This document shows, piece by piece, positions 50,901-63,650 of a DNA stretch of 64,000 nucleotides (positions are counted from its first letter, which is position 1; every line of letters begins with the position of its first letter). The notes under the pieces were generated by a model. That model worked only from the letters and a program-made list of their open reading frames with translations. It was not told where the DNA came from and searched no databases. The DNA comes from Cyprinodon diabolis. Its lineage: Eukaryota; Chordata; Actinopteri; Cyprinodontiformes; Cyprinodontidae. The DNA is taken from assembly GCA_030533445.1 (NCBI GenBank), contig CM060073.1, positions 39,077,428-39,141,427 of the forward strand, read 5' to 3'. Both the position numbers and the translations under genes were made by a program.

Positions 50901-51605
50901 AAAAGGAAAACAAACATGGAATGTAGATTTATTAAACAGATTTAAACATCTCTAATTGATTTAATTTCTTTATTTTGTTTAATTCTTAAAGTTAGCAAAA
51001 AATACTTTTAATAAAAATAGAATATTACATGAGACCAACTATAAAAATGACATACTGTATGTTATATTCAAGATATACCCTGAAGTTCTTCTTCAGCCTT
51101 TAGGTTTTGGGTTAATAAAGTATTTTGGAACAGTATCTAAATATCATTTTTTTAATCTTCTAAAACCTGTACTTTTCTGTAGGCATTACTCGGCCTGTTT
51201 TTGGTGTCATTTGCCTTCCTTTGGGAGCCTTATAAGACAGAAACAATACTATTGCCCCAGGACCTTCGAGATGCCTCTTTCTGTCAGTAAGTACCACTAA
51301 ATGATTGCAGTACTTACCTTTACTCTTCATACATTTCAGTAAACAGTTTTATTTATCTTTATTTAAGTCAGTTTTAAAAAATGTTTTATAAATGAGTCTT
51401 ATATATTATCGAAAATGTGTGGTTTTACCCCATATAAATACAAAACGATTTCCTTATTCCTCTCTCATAAAGTGGCGGACTGAAAGTAGTCTATCCAGAA
51501 CTGGACATCGATCAATGCAGCGTAATTCCAAATGACCAGAAATTAAGGGAGAAACTCAGCAAAGTTTGGAAAGCTCCACAGATCTACTTCCCTAAAGCAC
51601 AGAAG
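47958..51605 (+). CDS. pebp4: Phosphatidylethanolamine-binding protein 4, 5' part only (runs beyond window)
   Basis: PEBP4 is a secreted/lysosomal PEBP-family protein. Three exons are seen: 47958-48053 (5' UTR, ending in ATG at 48051-48053 directly before donor GTAATG), 51183-51286 and 51473-51605. Spliced, they give 80 residues: a signal peptide (MALLGLFLVSFAFLW), FCHGGLKVVYPEL near 34-46, then a Cys-containing CSVIPND segment and IYFPKAQK. The FCxGLxVxYPEL pattern is the PEBP4 N-terminal signature. The exon carrying the ligand-binding DPDAP motif is not found before 64000, so the gene continues to the right through a large intron. Adjacency to rhobtb2 matches the human order on 8p21. Exon 1 has a polypyrimidine tract and AG upstream, so an additional 5' exon is possible. 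The family call is stronger than the exon 1 call. Confidence 0.78.
48054..50037 (+). other. pebp4 intron 1, first part
   Basis: AT-rich intron with a short GC-rich start (48340-48420) that may belong to the promoter. No repeat identified except a short GT run near 49078. Confidence 0.45.
50038..50637. mobile_element. hAT-like non-autonomous element
   Basis: Starts CAGTGATTCCCAGCC. The inverted right end reads CAATGTTTCCAAACC. It is flanked by the direct repeat CTTAAGC at 50031-50037 and 50638-50644. The ends match the fish hAT style CAGTGGTTCCCAACC. 600 bp, no transposase. Confidence 0.8.
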
Positions 51606-53056
51606 GTAAGAAGTGTGTGTGTTTCTCAACATGTTTAAAGAGAATCAGAGCTGTCAAATTATGCCAGAAGGCATGAAACAGTAATAGATCCAAAGTCCAA
51701 GTTAAGTACAATATTTCAAGGTACAATACTCTATTTCAGTAAAAAAAAAAAAAAAAAGTAGCACAATTGGGATGGTTATTCCTCATCACAGTTCTCAAGA
51801 TTCTCTGGTCCCTGGTTTCACTCCCCTATAGGAAATAGTTAAAATGCTTCTTCAACAGGGGAACTAAGTTCTAGTGCTGCCAATTACTCACTTATTACAC
51901 TTATTAATACATATATCTTTTATGGAATTCATGCATTCAAAGTGTTTGAGACCACTGTCCAGGAGAAGTGATCACTCTTAGTAAGCGACTCAATGCAATC
52001 TGCTGGGATTTACCCGTTTAAACAATAAAAAATGTTTTTGATTCTAATAAAGTTTATAACTGATTTTTAATCTTTTTGATTGGATTGAACCAGCAAAGTA
52101 TTTCAGTAAAAAGAATTGGATTTCTATGTATTTGTGTAAAACATGCATTAGTGTGTTGTTGTTTCGATAAACTGAACTGAATCAAAAGGTTTTCTCTTGA
52201 AAAAGAAGTTTTAGTAAGAGTGCATTTACATATTTTAACCACTAGAGTGCAGTATCGCACCAAATAACCCGTAACTTCCAGCCTAAGATTTAATGGTTAC
52301 TCTCTAAATATGAAAATGCCCACAGCTACACCCTTAACTGTAAACATGAAATAATATGTGTACCTTCTTTAAAACTGCCAAAAGCCTCCTTGTTTTATCA
52401 GCTAATATGATACAGAATTTTGCACTCTAATTGTTCCCTAATTATTAAACAGAGGTAACCAGAGTTGACAGAAGGTGGCACTAGTTACCCTGTTTCAAGC
52501 TTCCAATGTACACCATAAGTAATTACGTTCAATAATAGTCTGCAGTGTAGAATGTCCTGTAACATAGAGTATAATGTTTGTAATTTACTATGTGTTAATT
52601 TACTTGAATAGGGATTATTTTCTAACTGTGAAGCTACAGTTTAAAAAAAAAATCAATCTAACTGATGCTTACTGCTGCTATTTTAATTTGGATGTGCCGA
52701 CAATATGTATTGAAATTCTGCCTTTGTTTATATCTTTCCCTCTGGATATAATTTCCTCAACATGTTTTGAATGTTATGGAGTTACACATTTTTATACAAG
52801 TTGGAGGAAACCACCTGCTTTAATTAAAAAAATAATGTGTTAAATGACGGTATTAAGATTGAGAGTGTATCATTGTTCAATATTCTACAACATATAAGAC
52901 ATTTTAAAAAGTAATCAGTCTGCTGATTATGATTTTATAATAAAAGCACTGCAAATAATCAGGATTTTAAATCTCTTACATCTCAGGTATTTATTAAAGA
53001 TACAGTTTATAAGATGTTATCGTGTCTTATAAACTCAGGTTGAAGTTTGACATCAA

Positions 53057-53061
<5 letters not shown>
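51606..53061 (+). other. pebp4 intron, unremarkable
   Basis: AT-rich, no exon with the PEBP DPDAP motif, no clear repeat. Confidence 0.5.

Positions 53062-53092
<31 letters not shown>
53062..53092. repeat. (TA)n microsatellite
   Basis: About fifteen TA units in a row. Confidence 0.95.
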
Positions 53093-53095
<3 letters not shown>

Positions 53096-56000
53096 TCTCT
53101 ATTACAGAGTCTTCTTCAGGACCGCTGTTTGAAAGAGACTCAATTGAACAGCTAACTGAAAACATGCAGAAAATCCCACATCCCTCAAGTGAAAAACTTG
53201 AAATGAAGGCAATTACGATTTAGGAGATAGTTTTATGAATTTCCAAAGCTAAGCAGTCTGCTCAGAACATGATCTATTGCCCTTCTCATGCCCAAACTCC
53301 ATTTGATCTATGGTCGTATTATCTATAAGGCTGTCTTACAAGATTCTTTTTTAGAGCCAGAAACAGTGTCAGACAGCAAAACAGATTACATGTTAGATTC
53401 AATCAATACAAACTTTATTTACTGGGCTTTGAAATGTGATTCTCCTTTTTCCCTGACACTTATGTAAAGACACTCTATCTGAAGGTTCGGGTTGTTATCG
53501 GTCTTCTTGTCCACTGTGCTCTTTGCCCGCACACCATGCTGCCAGCACTGTTGGATTCTTTCTGCCACTTAGACCTCATACCCATAAGCTGGAATCCAGA
53601 ATAGTGGCCGCTTAAATCCGCCCACTGTAACACCCACTTCATTACTGGGACGGGATGCGTGCCTGCTGAGTAATTGTAATAAAACACAGTGGGCAGCAGT
53701 CCCATAAAACTGCCTCTAAATATGGACGTACAACCAAAAACAAAAGCAAAGGGTTGCAGAAGCTGCAGATCTTTGCATCCAAACTTTACAACCAATACCC
53801 ACCGCAGGTACCTCTGTGTCACATACCTGGTTTGAGCTTATATAACTTTTTTTATAATTTAATTTCACCCAAATGGCTCAAAATTATCCACAGTTTGATG
53901 TGAGTGGGACACAAATTGGCTGATGGGAGCAAACTACATAAGAACATGGCTTGATTACAGTTTCATAAGAAGCGGTACATTGTGTTAATCAGTGGTGGAA
54001 TGAAAGAGACATGTTTGGGATTGTTGGACAGCTCTAAGATAAAAGTCAGATGATTTGTTTCTTTTTTTTACTTAGCTTTATGAATCCTACCTGAAGAAAA
54101 GGTATGCATGTCAGTATAAAGATATGTTGATTACTTTTAAATAGAGACCAGCCAAGCGGATTTTTTGCAGCCAATAACAATTGAAAGGTTTTTTTTTTTA
54201 TCTGGGCTGCAGGTTTTGATTTGGATCTTTTCTACCTTGTTTTGCCATTACTATTTCTCATTAAGAGAACCCATGTACTGCTCATTCGCTTATAGAGGCA
54301 GTGGTTTTAAATCTAGCAAATATGGAGGGACTGCGAGATTATCTTTTCTTCTTCGGATTTTTAGTAAAACCAGAGAACGTTTATCAAATAATTTATTATT
54401 TGTTGGTGATTTTAGAGAGAAAATAGCACCAGTTGTTAGTTTTAATACATTTATCAAATAAAAGAAAAAAAACTATTTTTCTGTGTTTAACCTGCTGTTT
54501 TCTGATAAGTACAAAAATTGTCCATTGAAATCTTGGGCCAAGTGATTCATCTCTACTCTTAGATAATACTTTTGCTTTCTATTTGTGCCTTGACATTTCT
54601 TTTCTGGTTTAGAATCCACATTTTCCTTGTTTTAAAAGGTTTTATTTTTCATTTTTCATATGTTTCTCCTTTACCCTAAACTCTGTTTTGGATTCTTAGA
54701 TGCAATGGAGAAAATAGACATGAGAGTTCATCATGTAACTAGAGGCTCTTTGGAGAGCAATCAAAGTTGGCTTGTGGACAAAAACATCTTTAGAATAAAG
54801 TCGGGCTGCTGAACAAAGAGAAGGAGACATGAACGGAAAAAAAGCTCTTTATAGAAACAAATGAAAAAATAAAAAACGTTTTCATCATGTCATCCTGATG
54901 ACTATAATTTAAGTTTTTATGTTTTTAAATTATCTTTAATGTGATCGGCTGGTTATGGAAATTATTAAAGGGTTGATTTGATTTAGGTAAAATATATCCT
55001 TCAGTATCATTATGAGTTTCAATCATTTGTAGAGTCCTTTAGTTGCGCATAGAACCTGATTAATTTGTTTCAGCAGTCTACCTGCAACCACTTATCTTTC
55101 CAGCTGAGAGGGAGAAATGTTCTGTATGCTTTGATGGTCATCTTTCATGTATGGAGTTTGTGTAAATGACACCGAAGGTATTGCTGATATATTTTCCATG
55201 TCCTCCAAAATTAGAGACATTTTAGGAGATTTTCCTTCTCTTTCTTAGCAAGGAGTGTAGCCAGGGGGCACATTCTTAGACATGGGGGATTTCAAAGCCT
55301 TGTTTTTGGGTAGACACTTTGTGCATCTGGTGGATGGAATGAGGGTTTAAACCTTTACTGCGATTAGAGCTGCCTCTCTATGATCTCTTGAGCTTGCTTA
55401 CTGCTGTTAATAGCTGTTTCCTCTCTATTTCCTTCCATCTTTTTTTTCTTTTTCACTTTCTCTCTCTCTCCCTCTCTCCGTGAATGATTTTTATGCTTTG
55501 CTAAAACATGTGGGGGCGTTGAGAGAGGATTTAAATGCAACGATCCCCCTCCTCTTTTTTTTTTCTTCCTTTTTTTTGGTGAATCTTAGTGTTCTTAACT
55601 GCAAGCCTCTGATGACGACAGGGCAGCTTTAAGCCTGGCAGTGCCCACGGCAGGCTGCCGTCTCAGCGCTGCCCACTCTCCTCTGTGTTGGCATGCTGGA
55701 GAACGCGAGGGTGGGGTTCCTCTCTAACAGACCCTGTCATTCCCAGGAAAGCCTACATGTCCACCCATGCAGGATTCCTGACAGGTCTTCATATTGGGGA
55801 TGTAGAAGCACTCAGAAAATGATCTGACTCCTAGCAGGTGGTTGCCCCTTAATGAGTTCTGGGTCAAGAGTTTATCTCCAAAATAACATACAAGGACTAA
55901 TTTCATACCTGTTTGTGACACAATATGTCCAAGAAGTATAAATAATTTTTCATTAACGTCTATTTAATTGAATATCCATTGTCATAAAGTGGCTGTTTTT

Positions 56001-56100
56001 GGCTAATGGATCAAGTTGGTATGTTTGGCAGAATCGCAGGGCCTTTTTTTCTTGTCTAATATTTTGCCATTGTACAGCGGCCAAAATCATCTTTGCCTGT
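53093..56100 (+). other. pebp4 intron, no gene identified
   Basis: Two unexplained open stretches are discussed separately: 53105-53222 plus, and 53475-53822 minus. A CT-rich run lies at 55440-55480. Otherwise nothing is recognised. Confidence 0.45.
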
Positions 56101-56111
56101 GAGTTTGGTAT

Positions 56112-56576
56112 AGCCTAGATCAATGCCCCAGGCCCTAGAACTGGCGGGCTAATCACAATGCAGAGATGTGTTTTGAATTTCTGGATGCAAAGCGGGCGGG
56201 GTTTTGAGGGCGTGACGACAAAGCTGCGCGACGCTGGAGAAAGCACAAAAAGGAAGATGGCAACAACTATTGAACAGTTCAGGTTTGACTCAGCTTTGGC
56301 ATCAGGTTTGTAGGATTAGACTTGGGGTTTTCGTTGAAACGTGAGCAGAAGAGACTCTACTCTCATTCATTTTTAAGAAGGATGTATTCGCCGTTTTATC
56401 GACCGGCTGTTTGTTTCCACTTCCCCACCAGCTTTCTGTTGCGCTTCCTACGTCACAGTCAGTTGCGCTCATTGGTCAGAGCGTTGGCCAATAGGCACAG
56501 ACATGGTTTGAAAAACAATGCGTTGTTCTCATCAACAATCTTCCGATGTCTCATTCATCAGGGCCAGGCTAAATTA
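56112..56576. mobile_element. Possible non-autonomous DNA element
   Basis: The left TAGCCTAGATCAATG and inverted right TAGCCTGGCCCTGATGAATG look like diverged inverted ends. The interior is GC-richer than the surroundings and has no transposase. No target duplication was established. Confidence 0.4.
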
Positions 56577-56635
56577 CACATGTAATCTCACATTTAGTCC
56601 GGTTTATCAGGCTAGTTAAGATGACCTGTATAGGG

Positions 56636-56830
56636 GGAGTGTTGGCCTAGTGGTTAAAGCAGTGCTCTTGTGCTCTGAGAAGGTTACAAGTAAACTGGTT
56701 CGATCTGGTTCGAAGACACTTAATCCCAGGCTGCTACCCGGGTGCTGCACAGTGGCAGCCTACTGCTCCCCAAGGGGATGGGTTAAATGCAGAGAATTAG
56801 TTTCTCCATTGGGAGATCAATACAATTAAC
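56636..56830 (+). mobile_element. tRNA-derived SINE copy (plus)
   Basis: GTTGGCCTAGTGGTTAAAGC (A-box region) and CTGGTTCGATCTGG (B-box region) form a tRNA-like head. The body is homologous to the minus-strand copy at 27023-27210. Confidence 0.8.
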
Positions 56831-57782
56831 TTCTTCTCTCTTCAATTTCATTCTTCTATCTTGCTCCAATCAACCCTAACCCATTTCTACAGTATATAAT
56901 GCATGTGATTCATGTTAGCTCCAGAAGAGGAAGGATTTACAACATTTTGCTACCAGGAGCATCAAATTGATTAAACATGTAAATCGCTATGAAAACAATA
57001 AACCTCCACCATATTCCAAGATAGGAATATCTTTATATGCCTCTAGTGAGGGTTTCAAGTGGTGCTCGTAGGTTCTCATTCAGTCTGTCTGTCACAGATC
57101 TGATAGAAAAAAGATATATATATATATTTTGTAAGTGCTTTTATATTTTCTTATTTTTTCACTCTTTTCTCCTGTAGTCACTTTTTTAATTCATTTAATG
57201 CATGATGTGTTTCTTATGCAATCAAAATGTATTTCATTTACTGAGCTGTAACATGACCTATTGACCCACGAGGGTAAGCAGCTGTGGTTTTACTTTCTAA
57301 AAAAAATTGTAGTTAACATAGGTTGAAGTATAAAAATGCAATGTTTTGAAACATTATGTTATATAAAACTTATACTTTATATTTATTTTTATGATACTAC
57401 TTGTGTCCAGACTAGGTGTATTGGGGAAAAAGACTGTAATGCTTATTGTTAAAACTGCATATGGATAGTTTATTTATTTAATTACTGCATCAATTTCTAG
57501 GTATAGTGTATATTATACATTTAATATGCAAATGTGACTGCCCCCTGGTGGTCATATATTTCTTACCTGCATTAAATGAGCTGAATCTTACCAGTGCAGA
57601 CAGAGCATCTGTACAATGTAGAATGACAATAATTTTATCATACTACACATGTTAATTGCTTTATCATTAAATAAGTTTTTTTTTTTATTAAGAGCTACAA
57701 CATTATTTCCAAGTTGTTTTTTGATGATTAAAAATTGCAATTAACTAATTGCAAATGCATAAAGAGAAAGAGTGATATTTAT
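56831..57782. other. Intronic spacer
   Basis: AT-rich, no feature recognised. Confidence 0.5.
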
Positions 57783-57786
57783 TTAA

Positions 57787-58885
57787 AGGCACACTATGCA
57801 ACATTTTTCAGTTAATTAATGTGTTCCATAGCGTTTTGGATGATTAAATTAGTCATTTCAGGTTGAACAAAGGTATTCTCGGCCGCCCTGGTGGTCTGTG
57901 GGGGAAATACCGCACTTGCAATTGCAGGAGCACCGACCCGCACCCACAGGCTCAGAAGTCTCGCGAGAGTCGGTCTTGCTTTACGGCGAGAACTGCTACA
58001 CCCCCCAGTTAAAAGCATGCTCGTTGCTAGCACAGTGGCGATCATTGTGCAGTGCAGCAAAAGCAGCAAAATCGCGTCTGCTGCTTCATTTTTACTGCTT
58101 GTACCAGTTAGTTCTGACGCGCGGCTGAAGCAGCTTTGCTGCTCTGGCTGCGCGGTGCAAAAGTGTGTCTGACGCGCGTTGGGCGGAGCTTCACTATCCT
58201 TTCTCTGCCTTGCAGCTATATTTGGTTTGATCAGTGGGAATAAAATAGTTTTAATATGTTTTTAAGTGAGAAAATACACCTGAAAACGTAATCAGTGCAG
58301 TCAGTTCATTCAGATTATCATCCTGCCTTACAATATTTTTTCTGTGGGAGCCGCTCAGACCCCCACATACCAGCGGTGCGCCGACAGTAGGAATCCCTTC
58401 ATCAGCAGCCTCTGGCCGGGTCGCCTCCTCGCGGTTCACCGCGGCAGCTGGTAGGTGTTTTTCATCTAAATAATCCAAACTGCAGGCAGCAGGATAATAA
58501 AAGCGAACATATTCTGCCGGCAGATTTCTGCATTTTAAGTTAATTAAGGCGTCAATAAACTGGAGTGATCATAGCGCTCTGATCATCAGCGCTGTGTCTC
58601 TCTCCCTGCCAGCTCCCAGATCAGCTTCTCTGATTGGTTGACGCGGCGCGTCGAGCAGCAAAAATTCAATTTTTTCATCTCGAGCAGCAGCGCGTTTGCG
58701 GCGCGTCACGCGCGTCAGATGCTTTCATTCGTTGCGTTCGCCTGTCTGCTAAACTCAAAACAACCGCGCCTGGCTTGACGGAGAAACCAGGAGAACAGCT
58801 GTGCATATTTACGACAGTGCACTTTTACTTTCGCCCTCTGGGGGGAGCCTCGCTGGAAAATCAACACCGGTTGCATAGTGTACCT
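57787..58885. mobile_element. TTAA-flanked non-autonomous transposon (family C, 1.1 kb)
   Basis: Flanked by TTAA at 57783-57786 and 58886-58889. Inverted ends AGGCACACTATGCAAC and AGGTACACTATGCAAC differ at one base. The interior is GC-rich with many GCGCG blocks, unlike its surroundings, but holds only short ORFs. Confidence 0.85.
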
Positions 58886-58889
58886 TTAA

Positions 58890-59754
58890 AACTGCATTTT
58901 TTTTGTATGCCAATACATTGCAAGCCTTATTCCCCATCATTTATTAGCCATTTATTAAAAATGCAGTCAATCATTTTTGTGAAAGAACAATTCACTGGAT
59001 AATGATCATAAAATCCGTCAATATGATTAGATTTACTTCTATGAAGAATAATAGACATGACAGCTCCTTTAATGAAAATACCAGTTCATGAATATTATTC
59101 AGTATTCATTCAGACTGTCTCTTATCAGTTCATATACATTGACTGCATGAACTGTTTAAACAGAGATTCATAATCTGCATGAGAAGTGCTGCTCTGGATA
59201 CTTAGACAAACACACAAGATTAAATTTCTATTTATATGAGCCTCGGCATTCTTAGATTTGGCAGAGAATCACTGCAAGATCTGCAGCTGACTGTTGTACT
59301 TTTGCACGGCAGGAAGCCTGTACCTTTTCTTTAATGTTATCAGATCAGCTTGGAGAGTGAAGGAAAAGTAGAAATGAGCATTTACATTTAAGGTTGTTTT
59401 GTGTGTTTACCATCGATCAACTTAGCTAAAACTAGGAACCTTAGTTAGGTTTCTGCAGTGCATTGCAAAAGTATTTGCAACAGTTCAATCATTTGATTCT
59501 GATATATTCTGTTTTAATTTTTTTTAGAAATATAAATAAAAAAAATGGCATGTGTTTATATTTGGAACCTTATTCACATGTTTTAAAGCCACTGCATTTT
59601 CACAGAATATATCCAGCAGGTTTGTATATCTACATAGACATTTTCCAAAACTGATAAGGTTCAGTCAGATTAAATGGACAGCTACGGTTTAAGGACGTTT
59701 TAGGTTATTATATTTTTAAGTCATATTTTTCATCCATCCATCCATTATCTCAGC
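58890..59754. other. Intronic or intergenic spacer
   Basis: No gene or clear repeat, apart from a TTGCAAAAGTATTTGCAACA phrase at 59464 reminiscent of Tc1-like ends. Confidence 0.45.
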
Positions 59755-59830
59755 GGTCCCCAACCTTTTTTGCACCACGGACCGCTATATGTCAGACAAC
59801 ATTTTCACGGACCGGCCGGGGGGGATACGA
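59755..59830. repeat. hAT-like repeat end (GGTCCCCAACC type)
   Basis: GGTCCCCAACCTTTTTTGCA followed by CCACGGACCG is a phrase common to vertebrate hAT non-autonomous elements. The other end is not found. Confidence 0.6.
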
Positions 59831-59907
59831 TCAAGTGAAATGATACGACTGGCATAAAATCAAATACAAACAGCATAAAAATAAAATAACAAGCCGGTCC
59901 CATCTAG

Positions 59908-60310
59908 GCTTAATCAGAATCAGAATCGGGTTTATTGCCATTGTTAGTGAAGGAGTTCATAACTAGGAATTTTTTATGGTTCAATCGTGCAACATGAAAC
60001 ATATAATATGAAATAGGTAAATAAAATTATAAAAATCTCTAAAAACACTGGGGTATAAGGCATGCAAAAAATATACTAATATATACACTTAGGATAAAAA
60101 TATGGATAAATTAAAAAAAAATATAAAAAGTATTAAAAATATATATATATATATAAAGTATAAAAAGTAAAATGTACAATGTTATACATAGTGCAAATAG
60201 AGCAGTGTGCACTACAGCAGTGTAAATGGCATGGGCAGGTTATGGAGTCTGACATATAGTTGTGTGTTCATGAGTCCTACGGTAGAGGGGAAGAAGCTGT
60301 TTTTATGGCG
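59908..60310. repeat. Teleost dispersed repeat (TCAGAATCAGAATCGGGTTT type)
   Basis: Starts with TCAGAATCAGAATCGGGTTT and ends with TCCTACGGTAGAGGGGAAGA then AGCTGTTTTTAT. Both phrases are typical of a widespread fish repeat. It contains an (AT)n run near 60140. Confidence 0.7.
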
Positions 60311-60321
60311 GGAGGTTCTAT

Positions 60322-60405
60322 GCAGAAAGACACTGGGCCGGGAATCGAACCCAGAACCTTCTCGCTGGAAGGCAGCGGTGCTACCCACTGCGCTACTGAG
60401 CAGCC
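60322..60405 (-). mobile_element. tRNA-like SINE head (minus)
   Basis: On the minus strand: GCTCAGTAGCGCAGTGGGTA, then a B-box GGTTCGATTCCCGG. Looks like a tRNA-derived SINE fragment that interrupts the preceding repeat. Confidence 0.6.
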
Positions 60406-60582
60406 CTCATATTTTTTAATTGAGTTTTGGTCCATATTTAGCAGTGTTTTTGTGTTGGAGGACAAGCTGGTTGGATTACGGTTAGCTGTAGCCTCAGACA
60501 TTACTTACATTTTTCAGGTATTTTCAAGTATTTCAGGTATGGTGCTCTGTGAGTTCCTACAGGCTTGGAATTTCTCTATTAA

Positions 60583-60720
60583 AGGTATAGTGGAGGATTT
60601 TCTTTTTCTAGGTGGATCATCAAAATAAGTGGTCCTCCTAATTGTCAATCATCCTGGTGATATGTTTACGTAAGGCCAGCCTACGTGCTTGGTGAGTCTG
60701 TTAAAAATATTGCAAATCGT
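60583..60720. mobile_element. TTAA-flanked MITE (family A, truncated copy)
   Basis: AGGTATAGTGGAGGATTTTC and GGTGGATCATCAAAATAAGT closely match the copy at 23434. The right part is lost. Confidence 0.75.
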
Positions 60721-63049
60721 ACATCGTCCTACATTGAATAAAATCCAATTGGACACTTTTTACTGTTTACATATGGCGTAACTCACCGATACAAGACTAC
60801 ATGCAAAAATGTCAACTTGTACATACAATTTTGTACTGAGCATATGTTTTTTTATGTACTATCGTACACTTAAACACCTGTATTTGTGAAATAGCTTTAT
60901 TCACTGATATATTGTCAGGCTCGATAACCATACCAATTAACTCTGAATCTTTGAAGCACTGCTTCTCAAATATTGTTTTTCTGTTCTTTTTGATTCATGG
61001 TCAGATCCTAATGCTGAAAGCTAATGTAGTTTACTTTTTTTGAGAGTTTTCTATACTTTTAAAACTCAGTAATCTTAAAGTTATAAGTGATCAAGTTAAG
61101 TTTGCTTAAGAACCAGATGCTTGGCTTAATGGCATTTTGCCCGAAATGTTTTTGTGCTTCACATTTGTGGTCCGGCACAGGGTTTAGTTCCAGTTTTGTC
61201 CCAATCCTCTGATTCACCTTCTTTAAGAACAGCTTCGGGGCTTCTCATAATGCTTAACTCTACATAAGCCATCCTCCTTCATCTTCATTGTCTTAACTCT
61301 GCATGAAGAGACAGAGTTTCAGAAAGGAATAAAAAAAAATAAAAAGATCTTATGCATGTTTGGTTGTGTGGAAGTAAAGCACATTTTAAACTAAGTTTTC
61401 CTCGGTGTATGTTTTTTACCCTTGCTTGTTCCCTTATTAGTTTGTATTATTCTAGTTGTATTATATTTGATGAATATATTTACATTGACATTAAGAGTCA
61501 GCTTACGGTGGAAGGGATCAGCTCTATTGATGTGTTAATTGATCTGAAGGAATGATAAAGTTTCTTTGTTGGTTTCCTGATCCTGTAGTTTGGATACACC
61601 AAAAATGATATGCAAATTATTTTCTAATCCCTTTACATTATTTGTTTCATTTCGCCCTGACGCTTCACACTTAATTTCCAACACAGCAGGGTGACAGGCG
61701 GACACCCTCAGATTGCTAATTTTTTAGATTGAAACAAAAAAGGATTCCTCATCCTACATTTTATGTTTTTTTTTCTTCTTTTTTTTTTAGAAATTAATAT
61801 AAATCTGACAGTGTAGCTGCTCAAGTTTTGCACTGTTGAGAACTCAAAGTTTGAAGCTGTTTCTTTTTTCTTTGTGTTTTATCTACCAAGCTGCAAACAA
61901 CAGATTAACAGCTGGGAAAAAACATTGACCTGTACCGTTAAAGCTATAACATAAGCTAAAGCAGGATAAGACAGCTGAGTCTAAGCTGAGAGAGGAGATG
62001 AAATTGTGACCAGTTTTTTTTTTAGTTTTGTTGTCCCAAAGGTTGGTGTTTTAAATAATAACGAAGAGGTGGGATGGTCTTAGATCCAAGAAGCTTAAAA
62101 TGCAAAATCTCAAATAAGCCCAATTTTTTCGAGCCAATCGCTTTGCGTTTTGGTGAGTTTGTGCTGATCGTCTCAACTGACTCACACACCACCCCTCCCC
62201 AAATACAAACACTGGAGACTTACGTTGCTTTTCAAAAAATGTATCTAGACATTTATCCAGCTTAATCTTCTAAACATATTAAAGTGATTTGCTTCACCCT
62301 GAAGTGGCTGAACTTGAGAGCTCACCGCCCCTCATGGCACTAAGACCCAAGAGGCATTGTGGACACCTTCGCTTTGTGAATAACAAAAAGGTGGGCAGGA
62401 GTCAGAATGCTTCTTAGCTTTGAAGCTATTGCTGTCCTTGCTGTGTGTCCATTTTATTTTTTGTTCTGTTATTAGTCCAACTGTTGCACTCAGTCAGGGT
62501 TCTTAGGCACATGGCTGTGCCAGTGCTGCCCACACTGTGGTGTGGAGGTTTGGAGCTCTCAGCTTTTGAGCTGAACTGAAAGAGCTTTCTCACAGAGTAG
62601 GTGTTGGCATGCTGCTTTGTTTCTTTCTGTGAATGTCATGAAAGGTATGGATAATGAGAAAACTGAAGCACAGTGATAGCACGATTTATCTGGGTGCCAA
62701 CTTTGTCCCCGACTTTAGAATTTGGCATTTTCAGATGGAGGATGCGCTTAACCTTTTCCTCAGACATTAGACAAATCTAAGAATCAGTTGTGACAGTCAC
62801 AATGTGGTTTTCATTAAAACATCACTTCGCAAGCCTGGCAGCTAAAAGGTCCTGGTTAAACTCAAGTGCTGCAAATGTCCCTATTTGGCATTACGCTTTA
62901 TGATTGCACCTCAGGGTTTTAGTTTGCCTGGTTGCATCAGTAGAGCTGTAGATTTACAAATGGAGACATTAATTGTTGCCACAGTTTGTATTATAATCCT
63001 AGCAGTTAGTTCAACATCTGTCAATTTACTTCTGAGATACAGGGTGGTG
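60721..63049. other. No gene identified
   Basis: AT-rich with several T-runs; no exon, RNA gene or clear repeat seen. It may still be pebp4 intron. Confidence 0.5.
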
Positions 63050-63650
63050 CTAAAGGCATACAAAACCTTCAAAAAGTATTAGAACATTAGAACTTTTCCC
63101 ATTTTTTCATGTCATAACCTGAAACATCATTTACTTTAAGATAAGAACCTACTACATCATTGTAAAAATTTAAAACAATACATAGTTTTCATCGTTAAAG
63201 AAGTCTTAAAAGTATGACATGCATTTGTATTAATCCACCAGAAAGAAATTACCTTTTGCAGGAGTTACAATTGCAAATCCTTTGTCATATGTCCCCACCT
63301 GCTTTTCACACAGAATGACTAGAATAGCCTGAATTCAGTTAGACTGGGATCAATGATATTTGTGGATGTAAGTTTTAACATAGGGTCTCACTTTAATTCA
63401 GTCATTGACTTTAACTTGGCTTTTTATTTATCTAAGCCATTAAATTCCATAGCATGACACCACTACTACCGTGATTCAAAGTAGAGTGTGAATAGATGGT
63501 TTAAAAACTACAAAAAAAAAATTTTTCAAGACTGGATTTCTTCCTTTCACTCTTAAATAAAGGCCAGACTTCTCGAGCTCCTGGCAAATGTGGGTCCAAA
63601 AACAGAATCTCCCACCTAAGCTGTGATCTATGGATCGCTGCAGTTAATCC
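63050..63650. mobile_element. Degenerate Tc1-like remnant
   Basis: ACCTTCAAAAAGTATTAGAA and the following CCATTTTTTCATGTCATAAC style sequence, plus ATCCACCAGAAAGAAATTAC, resemble decayed Tc1-like elements of fish. Low-grade match by eye. Confidence 0.4.

Noticed and set aside
57812..58172. ORFs of 76-93 codons on both strands
   Set aside because: They lie in the GC-rich core of a TTAA-flanked transposon, where stops are rare by composition.
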